The notes beneath the pieces are model-generated. The model saw only the letters and a program-made list of their open reading frames with translations, had not been told where the DNA came from and searched no databases. Source: Adenophora triphylla var. japonica (lineage: Eukaryota; Streptophyta; Magnoliopsida; Asterales; Campanulaceae). From it: DNA of 64,000 nucleotides. A program made the translations under genes and the position numbers. This document shows positions 12,529 to 22,499 of the stretch, piece by piece (the first letter of the stretch is position 1; each line of letters starts with the position of its first letter). The stretch is taken from the NCBI GenBank assembly GCA_022495995.1, contig JAFEMH010000163.1:1-64000 (forward strand). Direction: 5' to 3'.

Positions 12529-13198
12529 ATGGCGGGTAATGATGGCGATCAGGATCGGGCTTTGGGCAATGTTGGTAATCCGAATGTCGAAATGATGGAT
12601 ATGTTCCGAGTGTTTCTCCAGAATATGGCAAATCAGAATCAAGGTAGGGGACAACAACAACCAGAAGGTAGGCAAGGGCACCATGGCCTAGAGAAATTTG
12701 TGAAGATGTCTCCTCCTAGTTTCAACGGAGATCCGAATCCGGTGAAGGCGGAGAGATGGCTTTAAGCTATGAATAAGATTTTCGAAGCAATGGAGAGTTC
12801 GGATGCAGAAAAGGTAAGGTGCGCCATTTTCAAGTTGGAAGGACCCGCTGAGCACTGGTGGCAGGTAGTGATGGATGGCTGGGATTGGGATCTGACACCG
12901 TAGACTTGGGAAAATTTCACGCACAAGTTTCGGGATCATTTCGTTCCGATGGTTACTAGAGATAAAAAGGAGGTTGAGTTTCTGAAATTGGAGCAAGGGA
13001 CAATGACCATAGCACAATATTCAGCCAAGTTTACGGAGTTAGCCCGATATTGTCCCCATTTGGTACCAGAGGAAGAGAGGCGGATCTACCGGTTCGTGAA
13101 GGGCTTAAGGGTGGAGTTTCGAAAGCAGCTATTGACGCATGACTTCACCAACTTCCAAGCGGCCGTGAATATGGCGTACCGATTGAGAATGATATAGA
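12529..13198 (+). pseudogene. Chromovirus gag (capsid part), broken
   Basis: Capsid-forming Gag polyprotein. The chosen start is the ATG at 12529 (MAGNDGDQD), just after the leader; the frame is open slightly further upstream but without a better ATG. Typical capsid words are visible: PPSFNGDPNPVKAERWL, then MNKIFEAM, LEGPAEHWW, and further on FTELARYCPHLV and FVKGLRVEFRKQLL. In-frame stops stand at 12763-12765 (TAA) and 12901-12903 (TAG, where a tryptophan is usual). The frame closes at 13198, while the probable continuation is in another frame. No functional Gag can be made. Confidence 0.88.
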
Positions 13199-13206
13199 AG
13201 AGCATC

Positions 13207-16206
13207 GTGGTAAATCTGAAGGCGGAAATAGAAATAGATTCCAAGGTCAAGGTTCTGGGCAGAATAGAGGGCAGCCAAGGACTTTCACTTCGGGAGCAAA
13301 TAGAGGAGGAAATGTGGCGGCGCCGAGAAATCGTTCGACTCAGTCGGCCTGGGACATTATGTGGATATTGTAAGAAGCCAAGACATTCAGAGGATAAGTG
13401 TTGGAGCAAGCAAGGCAAGTGTTTAGAGTGTGGGGCAACAGGCCATTTTCGGAAGAATTGTCCTAAGTGGCAAAGGAAGCAAGCTTCGGGTAGCGGTCAA
13501 GGGGGACAAGGCAGTGGTGTGAAGAGAGATATCGACGGGAAACCCAAGGATAGAGTGCAAGGTCGAGTGTTCGCCTTGGGTAGAGGAGAGGTCGATCCCA
13601 ATGCTGTCATTAGAGGTATAGTCCCTGTCTCAGGAGTTAAGGCCCGCATTCTTATAGATCCCGGGTCTTCCCATTCATTTGTGGCATCTCATTTTGCATT
13701 TTCATTGCATAAATTGCCTGAATCTATGCCTTATGTGTTGGAGGTCTCTACTCCTATGGGAGAGTGCCTCGCATCTTCTTTTATATATCATGGTTGTAAT
13801 GTGACTATATGTGGGCATGTATTGCTGGTGGATTTGGTCGAGTTACCAATCCATGACTTTGATGTGATCCTTGGGATGGATTGGTTGAGTCAGTGTCATG
13901 CTTTGGTAGACTGTCGTAGAAAGCGAGTCTCATTTGCTATGCCTGATGTGCCTACTTTTATATTTGATGCAGACAAATCTATGTTCGGTTTACATGTTAT
14001 TTCTGCTTTAAAGGCTAGAAAAATGCTATCTAAGGGGTGTGCAGGGTACTTGGCTTATGTGGTAGATTCCAATAAGAAGTCCCCCGAGTTAGCTCATGTT
14101 CCCGTTGTCAATGAGTTTAGTGATGTGTTTTCAAGTGAGTACTCTATGCCTCCGGATCGTGAGGTAGAGTTTTGTATTGACCTAGTGCCTGGTACCGCAC
14201 CTATTTCTAAAGCACCCTATAGAATGGCTCCGGCCGAGTTAAAAGAGTTGAAGGTCCAATTGCAAGAATTGCTAGACCGGGGTTTTATTCGCCCAAGTAT
14301 GTCTCCGTGGGGAGCACCGGTTTTATTTGTTAGGAAGAAGGATGGTACCTTACGATTATGCATTGATTATCGTTTGTTGAACCAAGCAACTATCAAGAAT
14401 AAATATCCTCTACCGCATATAGATGATTTGTTTGACCAACTTCAAGGTTCCGTTATCTACTCTAAACTTGATTTGAGAAGCGGATACCATCAGTTGAAGA
14501 TTAGACCGGATGATATTGCTAAGACAGCTTTCCGAACGAGATATGGTCATTATGAGTTTGTTGTGATGCCTTTCCGGTTGACTAATGCTCCAGCCGTATT
14601 CATGGATATGATGAACCGTATTTTCAAGCCGTATCTTGATAGCTTTGTGGTGGTATTCATAGATGACATTCTTGTCTATTCTAAGTCCCGGGAGGAGCAT
14701 GAAAATCATTTGAGTATTGTCTTGTTAGTTCTTCGTGAGAAGCAGTTGTACGCCAAGTTCAGCAAGTGTGAGTTTTGGCTTGAGAAAATTTCTTTCTTGG
14801 GGCATATAGTGTCGAGTTTGGGAATTTCCGTGGATCCTTCAAAAATTGAAGCCGTGGTTAATTGGAAGCAACCTTCGACTGTGACTGAGGTTCGTAGTTT
14901 TCTTGGTTTGGCGGGGTATTATCGAAGGTTCATTGAAGGGTTTTCTCGGATTGCTACTCCGTTGACAAGGTTGACTCGGAAAGATGTATCATTTGTATGG
15001 GATTCCAAGTGTGAAGCAAGTTTCAATGAGTTGAAGAAGAGGTTGACAACGGCTCCTATTCTTACCCTCCCGGATGGTTGTGAGAATTTTGTTATCTATA
15101 GTGATGCCTCGAAGGCGGGTTTGGGATGTGTACTAATGAAAAATGGGAAAGTGATTGCGTATGCCTCTAGGAAGTTATCACCGGCGGAACAGAATTACCC
15201 TACTCATGACATGGAATTGGCGGCGATTGTGTTTGCGTTGCATAAGTGGAAACATTATCTTTATGGGGCGAGATTCGAGATTTTTACCGACCATAAGAGT
15301 TTGAAGTATTTATTTACCCAAAAGGAGTTGAATAACCGACAAAGGAGATGGCTAGAGTTCTTGAAGGATTTTGATTGTGTAATTTCATATCATCCGGGAA
15401 AGGCCAATGTTGTGGCGGATGCGATTAGCCGAAAGGCTTATGTGACATCTTTGAGTGCCCAAGAGTTGAGGAGTGAAGTAATACTTGCGAATGTGCGAGC
15501 CATTCCTACCTTGTATGGACATTTGAAGGAAGCTCAACAGAATGATCCGGAGTTAAAGAAAATTTTGGGACAAGTGCAAGATGGGAAAGCCGGGGAATTT
15601 ACGTTGAATAGAGATGGGATTTTAACCTTCCAAGGGAGAATTTGCGTTCCTTCATCACCGGAAATCAATAGCCGTGTTCTAGAGGATGGTCATAAGTCCA
15701 AGTTTGCGATTCATCCGGGTAGTACTAAAATGTACCAAGACTTGAAGCGTGGGTATTGGTGGAATGGGATGAAAAGGGAAATTGCGGATTATGTGTCTAA
15801 GTGCTTAACTTGTCAACAAATCAAGGCCGAACACCAGAGACCGGCAGGACTACTTCAACCATTGGATATTCCGGAGTGGAAATGGGAAGGGATCTCGATG
15901 GATTTTGTTTCAGGTTTGCCTCTTACCGCGAAGAAGATGGATGTTATTTGGGTTATTGTGGATAGATTGACAAAGTCGGCTAATTTTCTTCCGGTGTCAA
16001 CCAAGTTCTCGATGGAGAAGTTAGCCCAGTTGTATATGAAGGAGATTGTTAGACTTCACGGGGTTTCGGTTAGCATTGTTTCCGACAGAGATCCGAGATT
16101 CACTTCTAGATTTTGGAGAGCATTGCATGAAGCCTTGGGTTCTAAATTGTATTTTAGTACGGCGTTTCATCCTCAAACTGACGGTCAGTCCGAGAGAACT
16201 ATTTAG
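13207..16206 (+). pseudogene. Chromovirus zinc knuckles, protease, RT, RNase H and integrase core
   Basis: A 999-codon open stretch holding most of pol. Two CCHC zinc knuckles lie at residues 52-65 and 72-85. The aspartic protease site reads [10 protein letters not shown] (DPG in place of the usual DSG/DTG; I recall this as common in this clade). RT has [30 protein letters not shown] and the catalytic [10 protein letters not shown] normally conserved glycine is arginine in MPFRLTNAP. RNase H has [13 protein letters not shown] and [11 protein letters not shown]. Integrase has the HHCC segment ending CLTCQQIK, then [16 protein letters not shown] and [10 protein letters not shown] with 35 residues between the second D and E. 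The first 50 residues are probably out of the original frame. The frame ends at a TAG (16204) where glutamine is expected. Confidence 0.93.
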
Positions 16207-16956
16207 ATACTTGAGGATATGTTACGGGCTTGTGTGATGGATTTTCAATTGTCGTGGGAAGATCATCTACCGTTAGTTGAGTTTGCCTACAACAACAATT
16301 ATCAGTCTAGCATTGAGATGGATCCGTATGAAGCGTTGTATGGTAGAAAGTGTAGATCTCCGATGTGTTGGGACGAGGTTGGTGAAGCAAGACTTTGGGG
16401 CTCGAATTTGGTTCGAGATTCGACGGAGAAGATCAAGGTGATTCGTGATAGATTGAAGACGGCTCAGAGTAGGCAGAAAAGCTATGCCGACAATAGGAGG
16501 AGGGACTTATCTTTTCAGGTGGGTGACTTCGTGTTCTTGAAGGTTTCTCTGAGGACGGGAATTAAAAGGTTTGGTAATAAGGGTAAATTGGCTCCGAGGT
16601 TCGTTGGTCCATTTGAGATTCTAGAGAAGATTGGGGATTTGGCTTACCGGTTGGCGTTACCTCCGTCTTTTTCTTTACTTCATGATGTGTTTCACGTTTC
16701 GATGTTGAGGAAGTATTGTCATGATCCTTCCAATATTTTGAGTTCTCCCCCCGATGAGATTCAAGCGGATATGTCTTATGTTGAAGAACCGTTGAGAGTC
16801 TTAGAGTTCCAGGTTAAGGAGTTGAGGACTAAGAGCATTCCGATAGTGAAAATCCTATGGAAGAATCACACTATTGAGGAAGCAACATGGGAGCTAGAGT
16901 CGGAAATGAGAACGAAATACCCTTGGTTGTTTGAGCATCCAAGTAAGTCTTTTTAA
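16207..16956 (+). pseudogene. Integrase C-terminus with chromodomain-like tail
   Basis: This is the direct continuation, in the same frame, after the integrase stop at 16204-16206. It reads FAYNNNYQSSIEMDPYEALYG and GRKCRSP, the GPF/Y-like segment KLAPRFVGPFEILEKIG, HDVFHVSMLRKY, and ends with a chromodomain-like VKILWKNHTIEEATWELE. In chromoviruses this tail guides integration towards heterochromatin. It ends at a normal stop (16954-16956), shortly before the purine tract. Confidence 0.9.
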
Positions 16957-16978
16957 AATTCGGGGCGAATTTTTCTTT

Positions 16979-16991
16979 AAGGGGGAGTGAG
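16979..16991 (+). other. Polypurine tract of the chromovirus
   Basis: AAGGGGGAGTGAG lies immediately 5' of the 3' LTR, the position of the plus-strand primer in LTR retrotransposons. The sequence between the pol stop and this tract is only about 20 bases. Confidence 0.85.
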
Positions 16992-18991
16992 TGTAACGAC
17001 CCTAACCCTAGGCACTATTTTAGTATCATATTATATGCTTTTAATATTATTGTTAACTTTATGTGCTCATTTATGTCTTTAATTTCTTATATTAAGATGA
17101 GATGGTTGGGAAATAATTTAAAACCTTAGGATTGCAAGGGAAATAAAATAAAGCATCTTGGGGGAAATATAATAATAGAAAATGAATAAAATATGAAATG
17201 AGGTTAAAGTATGTGGGATAAAGAATTGGAGTAGGGGGTTAGTTTTACTACTCTAGAACTTGGGAGGGTTTAATGGAAAAAGGTTGAAAGATTTTAATTA
17301 AGGAAGCATGGGGGGGCATACTTCCTCTCCTTATTTCCTTCACCTCTTTCCCCTTAGTCAACATCCTCCCATACTCCTCCATCCTCCTCATTTTGCTTCA
17401 TCATTTTCTTCTTCCTTCCTCCCAATTTCCATGGAAGCTCCTTCTTAAAGCTTCACTTTCCAAGTTCCTAGGGCATTCAATTCTTCTCCATTTGGCAATC
17501 CAATTGTACTTCCGTGTTCGGGGTGAGGAGGGGAGCACATCAAGCTAAGAAAATCCTCATTCCATTCCATATTTGCTAGGTGAGTTATTATGACTTTCCC
17601 TTCTTTAAATGTTCATGAACTATGGATGTTATTATTGTTATTAAAATGATTGTTTGATGCTTTGGAAACCTTCTTAGAGTTAAGGAATTGGTTAATGTTA
17701 GGGAATGATGTTGTTGTTCATAAGAGTTGAGTAAGAGTGTAAGAAAATGAGTTGATTTGGATTAAGAGGGTTAATCTTGAAAAATGGTAGTAAAATGGGT
17801 GGAAAATCAAGGGGTAAATGATCTAGGTTTAGGATATGCTACTTTGGGGTTAAATGGTTTAGAATGGAATTAGCAAAGTTAGAAATCCCTTTTAGGTTCA
17901 CAAATTAGAAGAAGCTTGGTACAAGTTTTGGTTTTTAGGTGTTATTAAGGAAAACTTCCAATGATACCTGATTCTGGCCGTGGCACGAGTTGTGCCCCTT
18001 GGCACGAGTCGTGCCCATGGCCAACTTGTGGATACGACTCGTGGAATTGGAGTTAAATCGTTCTGATCAACTGAAGGCTGAAATGGCACGAGTCGTGCCC
18101 TGTGGAAATAACGAGTCGTGCTTACTAGGGGACGCATGAATCTGGGAAAGGTCAATTGGGCACGAGTCGTGCCCTGTGGCACGAGTCGTGCCCTGGCCTG
18201 GTGACTTTGAACCAACTTTAGAGCTGTTTAAACCTATTCAAACTAGAACCAAAATGAAATCTCTTTAACCTAGATTAAAGTAGAATACTTTGGCTACACA
18301 ATGACATCTTAAGTGATCAAAATGGAATTGGGGAAGTACTTTAAATATTGCTTGGAAAACGCTTGGCAGCCTAGTTTGGCAACTTGACAAATGTGACTCC
18401 AACTTGGTAGATTTAACTTGGACCTTTATAGAGGCCATGTATTGTTGTATGATGACTATGTAGGGTGGGTTGATGATACCTTATTGCCTTACTTGAGTTC
18501 ATATTCATTGATTATACTATGCATAGTGTGTTAAATAAATGTTGCATCTTATTTGGCATATTGCTGCATTCATAATAGCTTGCTGAGATTTATTCTCACC
18601 CCTCTCCCTTTAATGTTTTTAGATCCCGAGATAGGCGGACCGGCCAAGTAAGGCGGAGAGGAGTTTGGAAGTGATTTTGGGGATTGTCGGGGTATGTATA
18701 GGTTGGCGTAGAAAGTGTATTTTGGTATAATTCCTTTATGGAGGTTGTATTTATAAACTTTAATTTCTACGTTATAACCACAATCTATTGTGACTAAAAC
18801 AGATGAATACTTTCAAAGTTGGTCAACTCTTCCTCCAATGTGGAGAGGAGTGGAGTTATTTTGAAATGGTTATGTTAATTGTGATTATGTTTGAAAGTTA
18901 AATCAAAGTTTTAAAAGTTTGGGAAATTTTGAGTTAGTTTGGGGACGCTCCAGCTCGGGACACGTGTAGGTTCCGGGTCGGGGTCTTCACA
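16992..18991 (+). repeat. 3' LTR of the chromovirus
   Basis: Starts TGTAACGACCC and ends GGTCTTCACA. It matches the 5' LTR over its length but lacks the segment equivalent to 11541-11983. The join, near 18540, lies at a TGTTG word present on both sides of the lost segment, pointing to a deletion between short repeats. It also has extra sequence around 17750-17850 and a longer palindrome cluster (17982-18192). Confidence 0.93.
17982..18192. repeat. Palindromic word cluster in the 3' LTR
   Basis: GGCACGAGTCGTGCC-type words are at 17982-17996 (one base changed), 18001-18015, 18085-18099, near 18110-18122 (left arm damaged), 18158-18174 (full 8-bp arms) and 18178-18192. A damaged copy of the opposite centre (ACGACTCGTGG) is near 18032. 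This LTR therefore has about two more copies than the 5' LTR. Confidence 0.9.
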
Positions 18992-19480
18992 TCATATATC
19001 ATAAATAACATTATTATAGAATCTCTAAACCCATTTATAACTTTTTTCAAATGAGCTTATTATACTTAGATCAAAGTTATCTAAAAAATGGATCTTTCTT
19101 TATTGGAGGGAGAGAAGAAGGGAGTAGGTACTAAAATAAATAAAAAATCTCATTAATGATGGAAAAGCTATTGTTGCATTGTTGTATGAGATGAATATTG
19201 AGACAATATATGAGAATTGTTTTGATTTTATTTTTATTGATAAATAACAGATTGTGAATAAATTGAGAAATTCTCAATCGTTGATGAATAACAGATTGTG
19301 AAAAGTTGAAAAATTCTCAATTATTTTAAGAGGGATAACACATATTCTAAAGTGACTTCAACTTTCTCAATATAACTGAGAACTAAATTTATAGTTATTT
19401 AAAACACAACTAGGATTTATGGGTTCAAACGATTTAAATTGAGATTTCTGGAGTGTATACAAGTTTGTGAACAATTTATA
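18992..19480. other. AT-rich spacer after the chromovirus
   Basis: No gene is visible. A segment of about 65 bp, around ATAACAGATTGTGAA, occurs twice in tandem near 19240 and 19288. The rest is unremarkable AT-rich sequence. Confidence 0.5.
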
Positions 19481-19718
19481 TTCTAAATTATTCACTGATG
19501 ATACCAAAAACGTTCGTATCATCACAAATCTAGCGGCATGTTGTATCATATACGTTTGAATAGCCTGAAAAAGATGAACAAACACATAAACTAAGTCGGG
19601 GCCCCACCGTCGAAGGCCCTCCGGCGTGAGAGTAAGTATTTGTGTTGAAAGAGAGAAATCAATTGACAATTGTTTAGAGTAAAAAGATGCGTTGCCAAAA
19701 TAATGTGAATTATGGCTT

Positions 19719-19727
19719 GTATTTATA
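19719..19727 (-). promoter_or_regulatory. TATA-like box, minus strand
   Basis: Minus-strand TATAAATAC in the putative LTR fragment, with CTATGTC directly upstream. It fits a plant RNA polymerase II TATA box; the start site cannot be fixed from sequence alone. Confidence 0.45.
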
Positions 19728-20272
19728 GACATAGGATTGTAGAGTCCATCTTTGATTAGAAAGTTGTGTGTGAGAAGGTTATAATCCTAGTGAGATTATA
19801 ACTTCCCACAATCCATGTTTAAGTATGATTAGGTAATATCATTCTTCACGTGTGTCTAGGAGGCACGCTCCTCGGCATATAATGCTTGGTCGGCCTGAAT
19901 TCATGCAGGGAAAAGGGGGGAGTAAGAATAGAGATGCCAATTTCCTTAATTTATTAGTGACCGAGGAAGGTCTCCTCGTCTTTTAATGAGGCCTAGGTTG
20001 GCCTTTGGCAGATGCCTTGCTCGGCATATGAGTGGGTATCTTTTCGGCATACATGAATTCCATGCCTTAGTCAATATACGCTCTGCTATGTCTAGGTCGA
20101 AATAGTGGGAATGACAAGGAGGCACGACGAGCAAAGGTAGGGAAAGCCCACTCCCTTTGTCGTAATTGAGACTTGTATTAATTATATTCAAGGCCCAATC
20201 CCTTGGGCCTTGCCCGTCCATGACCCAAGTGCGTACCTTGGTTTATAACGTCAGTGGCTCCCGACTTCATAG

Positions 20273-20287
20273 CTCGGCTATGCCGAG
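20273..20287. repeat. Inverted repeat CTCGGC-TAT-GCCGAG
   Basis: Six-base perfect arms around a three-base loop. Related half-words (CTCGGCATA, TCGGCATA) occur at about 19871, 20032 and 20054. It lies about 210 bases upstream of the plus-strand TATA box and upstream of the minus-strand one as well. Confidence 0.75.
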
Positions 20288-20496
20288 GAGGAAGTGGTGC
20301 TCTACCTCGATTTAAACGGATACGAACGGGTTTTTACGAATCACGAAGCGTCCCATTATCTACCGGTTATTTAGATAATGATGGGCGTAATTTACGAGGT
20401 CTGGAAATTCGCCTTTGGAACACTCTAGATCATTAATTGTAGAGAAGAGACGGCGACATAACCCGTATTGTGACCCATACCCGTTCTAGATCTGGG

Positions 20497-20504
20497 TATA
20501 AAAG
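20497..20504 (+). promoter_or_regulatory. TATA box, plus strand
   Basis: GGGTATAAAAGC in a GC-richer context upstream of a leader-like CT-rich stretch. It probably drives the transcript that includes the gypsy-type gene fragment at 21230, as in the U3/R boundary of an LTR. Confidence 0.5.
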
Positions 20505-21229
20505 CTAAAACTCACTTCATTTTTACTCTTTTATCACTTTTTGTACTTGGAGAGAGACTTATAAGGTTGAAAACTGCAAACCGTGTTCTTGCTTTCGTTG
20601 ATTTCTTGGTCAATTTCTGGAGTACGTTCTTGATTTTGTGTGTATTTCCGTTCAACAACTTTCGATTCAGGTATAATTTCTTTTCAATCTCCTTATTTTA
20701 TACCAATTTCTGGGATTTTTGTTCTTGTCGTGTTCTTGAGCCGCCATTGTTGTACTTGTATTTGAAGCTTTTCTTGAATTTGTTCTTGAGCAATTTCTTA
20801 TGCCTTCCTCGTTCTTAGAGATGGCAAGAACATGAAGAATTAACCCAAATGCCCTTTACTGCTACCATACCTAAAACCTTAGGATTTACCAAAGGATTGA
20901 CGGGCCATGGATGATTTTATGTCTGGGTGAGATAGGGGAAATTCTGACGAGGTACCAATCTCCTAGAACCGACATGCATTACCCTAGTCGGTTTAGGATT
21001 GACCGACTTGATTTAGATTTCCCCAATGTCGTGTTGTTCCACGGCTGGTCAGAAATCATTGATCACATCAATATGTATTACTTGAAGTCCAGCCATTTGG
21101 AGCGTCCATTGTTGGGTAAGAATCCCTCCTCGTTTTTAGTTAATAGGACGGGGAGGGATACCCTTACTCGACCTCGTCCTTCTAAATGCCTTAGCCAAAT
21201 TCTGATCTCTGATCTTTATTTATGAAGCT
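20505..21229 (+). other. Leader-like region
   Basis: T-rich transcribed-leader-like sequence after the TATA box. Short frames are open (for example 20911-21225) but none resembles a known protein, and no PBS could be recognised. Confidence 0.35.
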
Positions 21230-21790
21230 ATGATGGGAAAAGGAAGTAACACTGCTTGGCCTTCAGCTGGTCCTTCCACCTCGGGCAGGATTGTAAATGC
21301 CTTTGGTGAGGGAGCCCAAGCAGGTAGCCGAGGGAGAGGACGAGGGAGGTCCAGCCGAGATAGAGTATATATCCCTAGGCCCAAACACATTAAAGTCGGG
21401 GAACCAATGATAGAGGAATTACATTCCAAGTATGGGGTGTCGAGAGAGGAGTACCACCTTAGCTACTTTCCCGGCGCTCTTGTAAAGGATGAGGAGGCGA
21501 TGAAGTACTTTATGTATAGCCTCAACCACGTCCACTGTTTCTACAAGCAGCTCCAATTCGGTTTGCGTCTCCCCTTAGATCCATTCATATGTGAATTTTT
21601 TGAGGACATGCAGGTCGTCCCGGCTATGCTAGGTGCCAATACCGTGAGGTTCCTCACCGGCTTCATCGTATTAGGTCGTAGCTTAGGTTTTAAGCCTTGT
21701 CAGTCTGCGTTCAACCATTTCTTCACAGTTAGTTATAAGGAGGATACAAGGATTGTGGTGATAAGGAGTAACCCACTGAGATTATATTAA
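21230..21790 (+). pseudogene. Gypsy-associated Transposase_28-type protein, 3' truncated
   Basis: A 186-codon frame starting MMGKGSNTAWPSAG, with a Gly/Arg-rich stretch (residues 30-48), followed by a segment resembling the N-terminal domain of plant putative gypsy-type transposases (Pfam Transposase_28): FGLRLPLDPFICEFFEDMQV, then VRFLTGFIVLGRSLGF. Despite the family name these proteins accompany Ty3/gypsy elements and their function is unknown. The match stops at about residue 175 and the frame closes at the point where Ogre leader sequence (21802) begins, so the gene was probably cut when the neighbouring element arrived or recombined. Confidence 0.6.
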
Positions 21791-21802
21791 CGAAGGAAGT
21801 CG

Positions 21803-22499
21803 TTCTCGTCCCGAAGTCTTAGCTTTTCATGCCTTGACTTTGACGCGGAGCCGCGCTAAAAACATACCCGAAGGTTCAATGTGATGCCGTGTCATCAAAA
21901 CCTCAACGTATGCACCATACCAGCCACAACTTGGCCAACGCCAAAAGCTAAGGCCCCTCGCGCAAGCGAGTCAAGAGAGGTCATGCCGAAATTTCGGCAC
22001 AATTTCTGCCTTAACTTAAGAATGTTGACTTCGACCGTGACCTGCATGTCACATACGTTGAAAGTTTACATGACTAGCTAGCCTTAAGTTCACTTTTTCC
22101 TTTGTCAGTGGAACTCGCTTGCCTTATAGAACCCTCGCTCGGGATTGTCCATCCCGGGAAGACGATTCACAGGTGAAAAACGAGGGGCTTATAAACGTAG
22201 TGCCGAGATCCACTAATTCAAGCCCTAGGTTAGTTGCGAAAAAGAAGATGCAATCTTTTCCAACCAATTAGGACTCTGAGAAAACGCGTTTTAAGTAAAC
22301 ATTAAGCGGTAACTGTACATTGCACAAGCCTAATACCCTGAGCCAAATACCCATTCCGAAACCTAAGCCCTGCCTTCCGTTCCCTGCTGCGAACAGAGAG
22401 TGGTACAGAATTCCGGGTCAGCGCCTTGTCAGAATTACAGTTACGGCCGCATCAGACAGTTCTTCGGTTCCCTTAGTTCCTTCAGCCAGACTCTCCGAC
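21803..22499 (+). other. Ogre leader, copy 1
   Basis: Untranslated leader shared with 37073-37769. A 66-codon frame (21881-22081) is preserved in both copies (37151-37351), starting MMPCHQ and sharing most residues, but it resembles no family I know and may reflect simple homology of recent copies. Confidence 0.5.

Larger units (their letters stand above)
10124..18991 (+). mobile_element. Ty3/gypsy chromovirus (Tekay/Del-like), complete but inactive
   Basis: An 8.9 kb LTR retrotransposon in + orientation. Both LTRs start TGT and end CACA, a tRNA-iMet PBS lies two bases inside the 5' LTR, and a purine tract precedes the 3' LTR. Domain order is gag with two CCHC knuckles, protease, RT, RNase H, integrase and a chromodomain-like tail, which is the order of chromoviruses. 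At least two nonsense codons in gag, frame changes between gag and the zinc knuckles, and one nonsense codon in integrase make it inactive. The five bases outside the LTRs (GGGAG on the left, TCATA on the right) do not match, so the expected target-site duplication is missing. Confidence 0.95.
19481..20290 (-). repeat. Probable LTR fragment, minus orientation
   Basis: Read on the minus strand, a TATAAATAC box (19719-19727) is followed by a CTTACTCTCACGCCGGAGG segment and GGGCCCC near 19600, a combination I associate with the U5 of Ty3/gypsy LTRs. Upstream of that TATA on the minus strand lie repeated TATGCCGA words (19870-20060) and the inverted repeat at 20273-20287. I could not define the termini, so element type and limits are uncertain. 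Confidence 0.4.

Noticed and set aside
12688..13418. Minus-strand frames of about 110 codons opposite chromovirus gag
   Set aside because: Shadows of gag; no recognisable domain.
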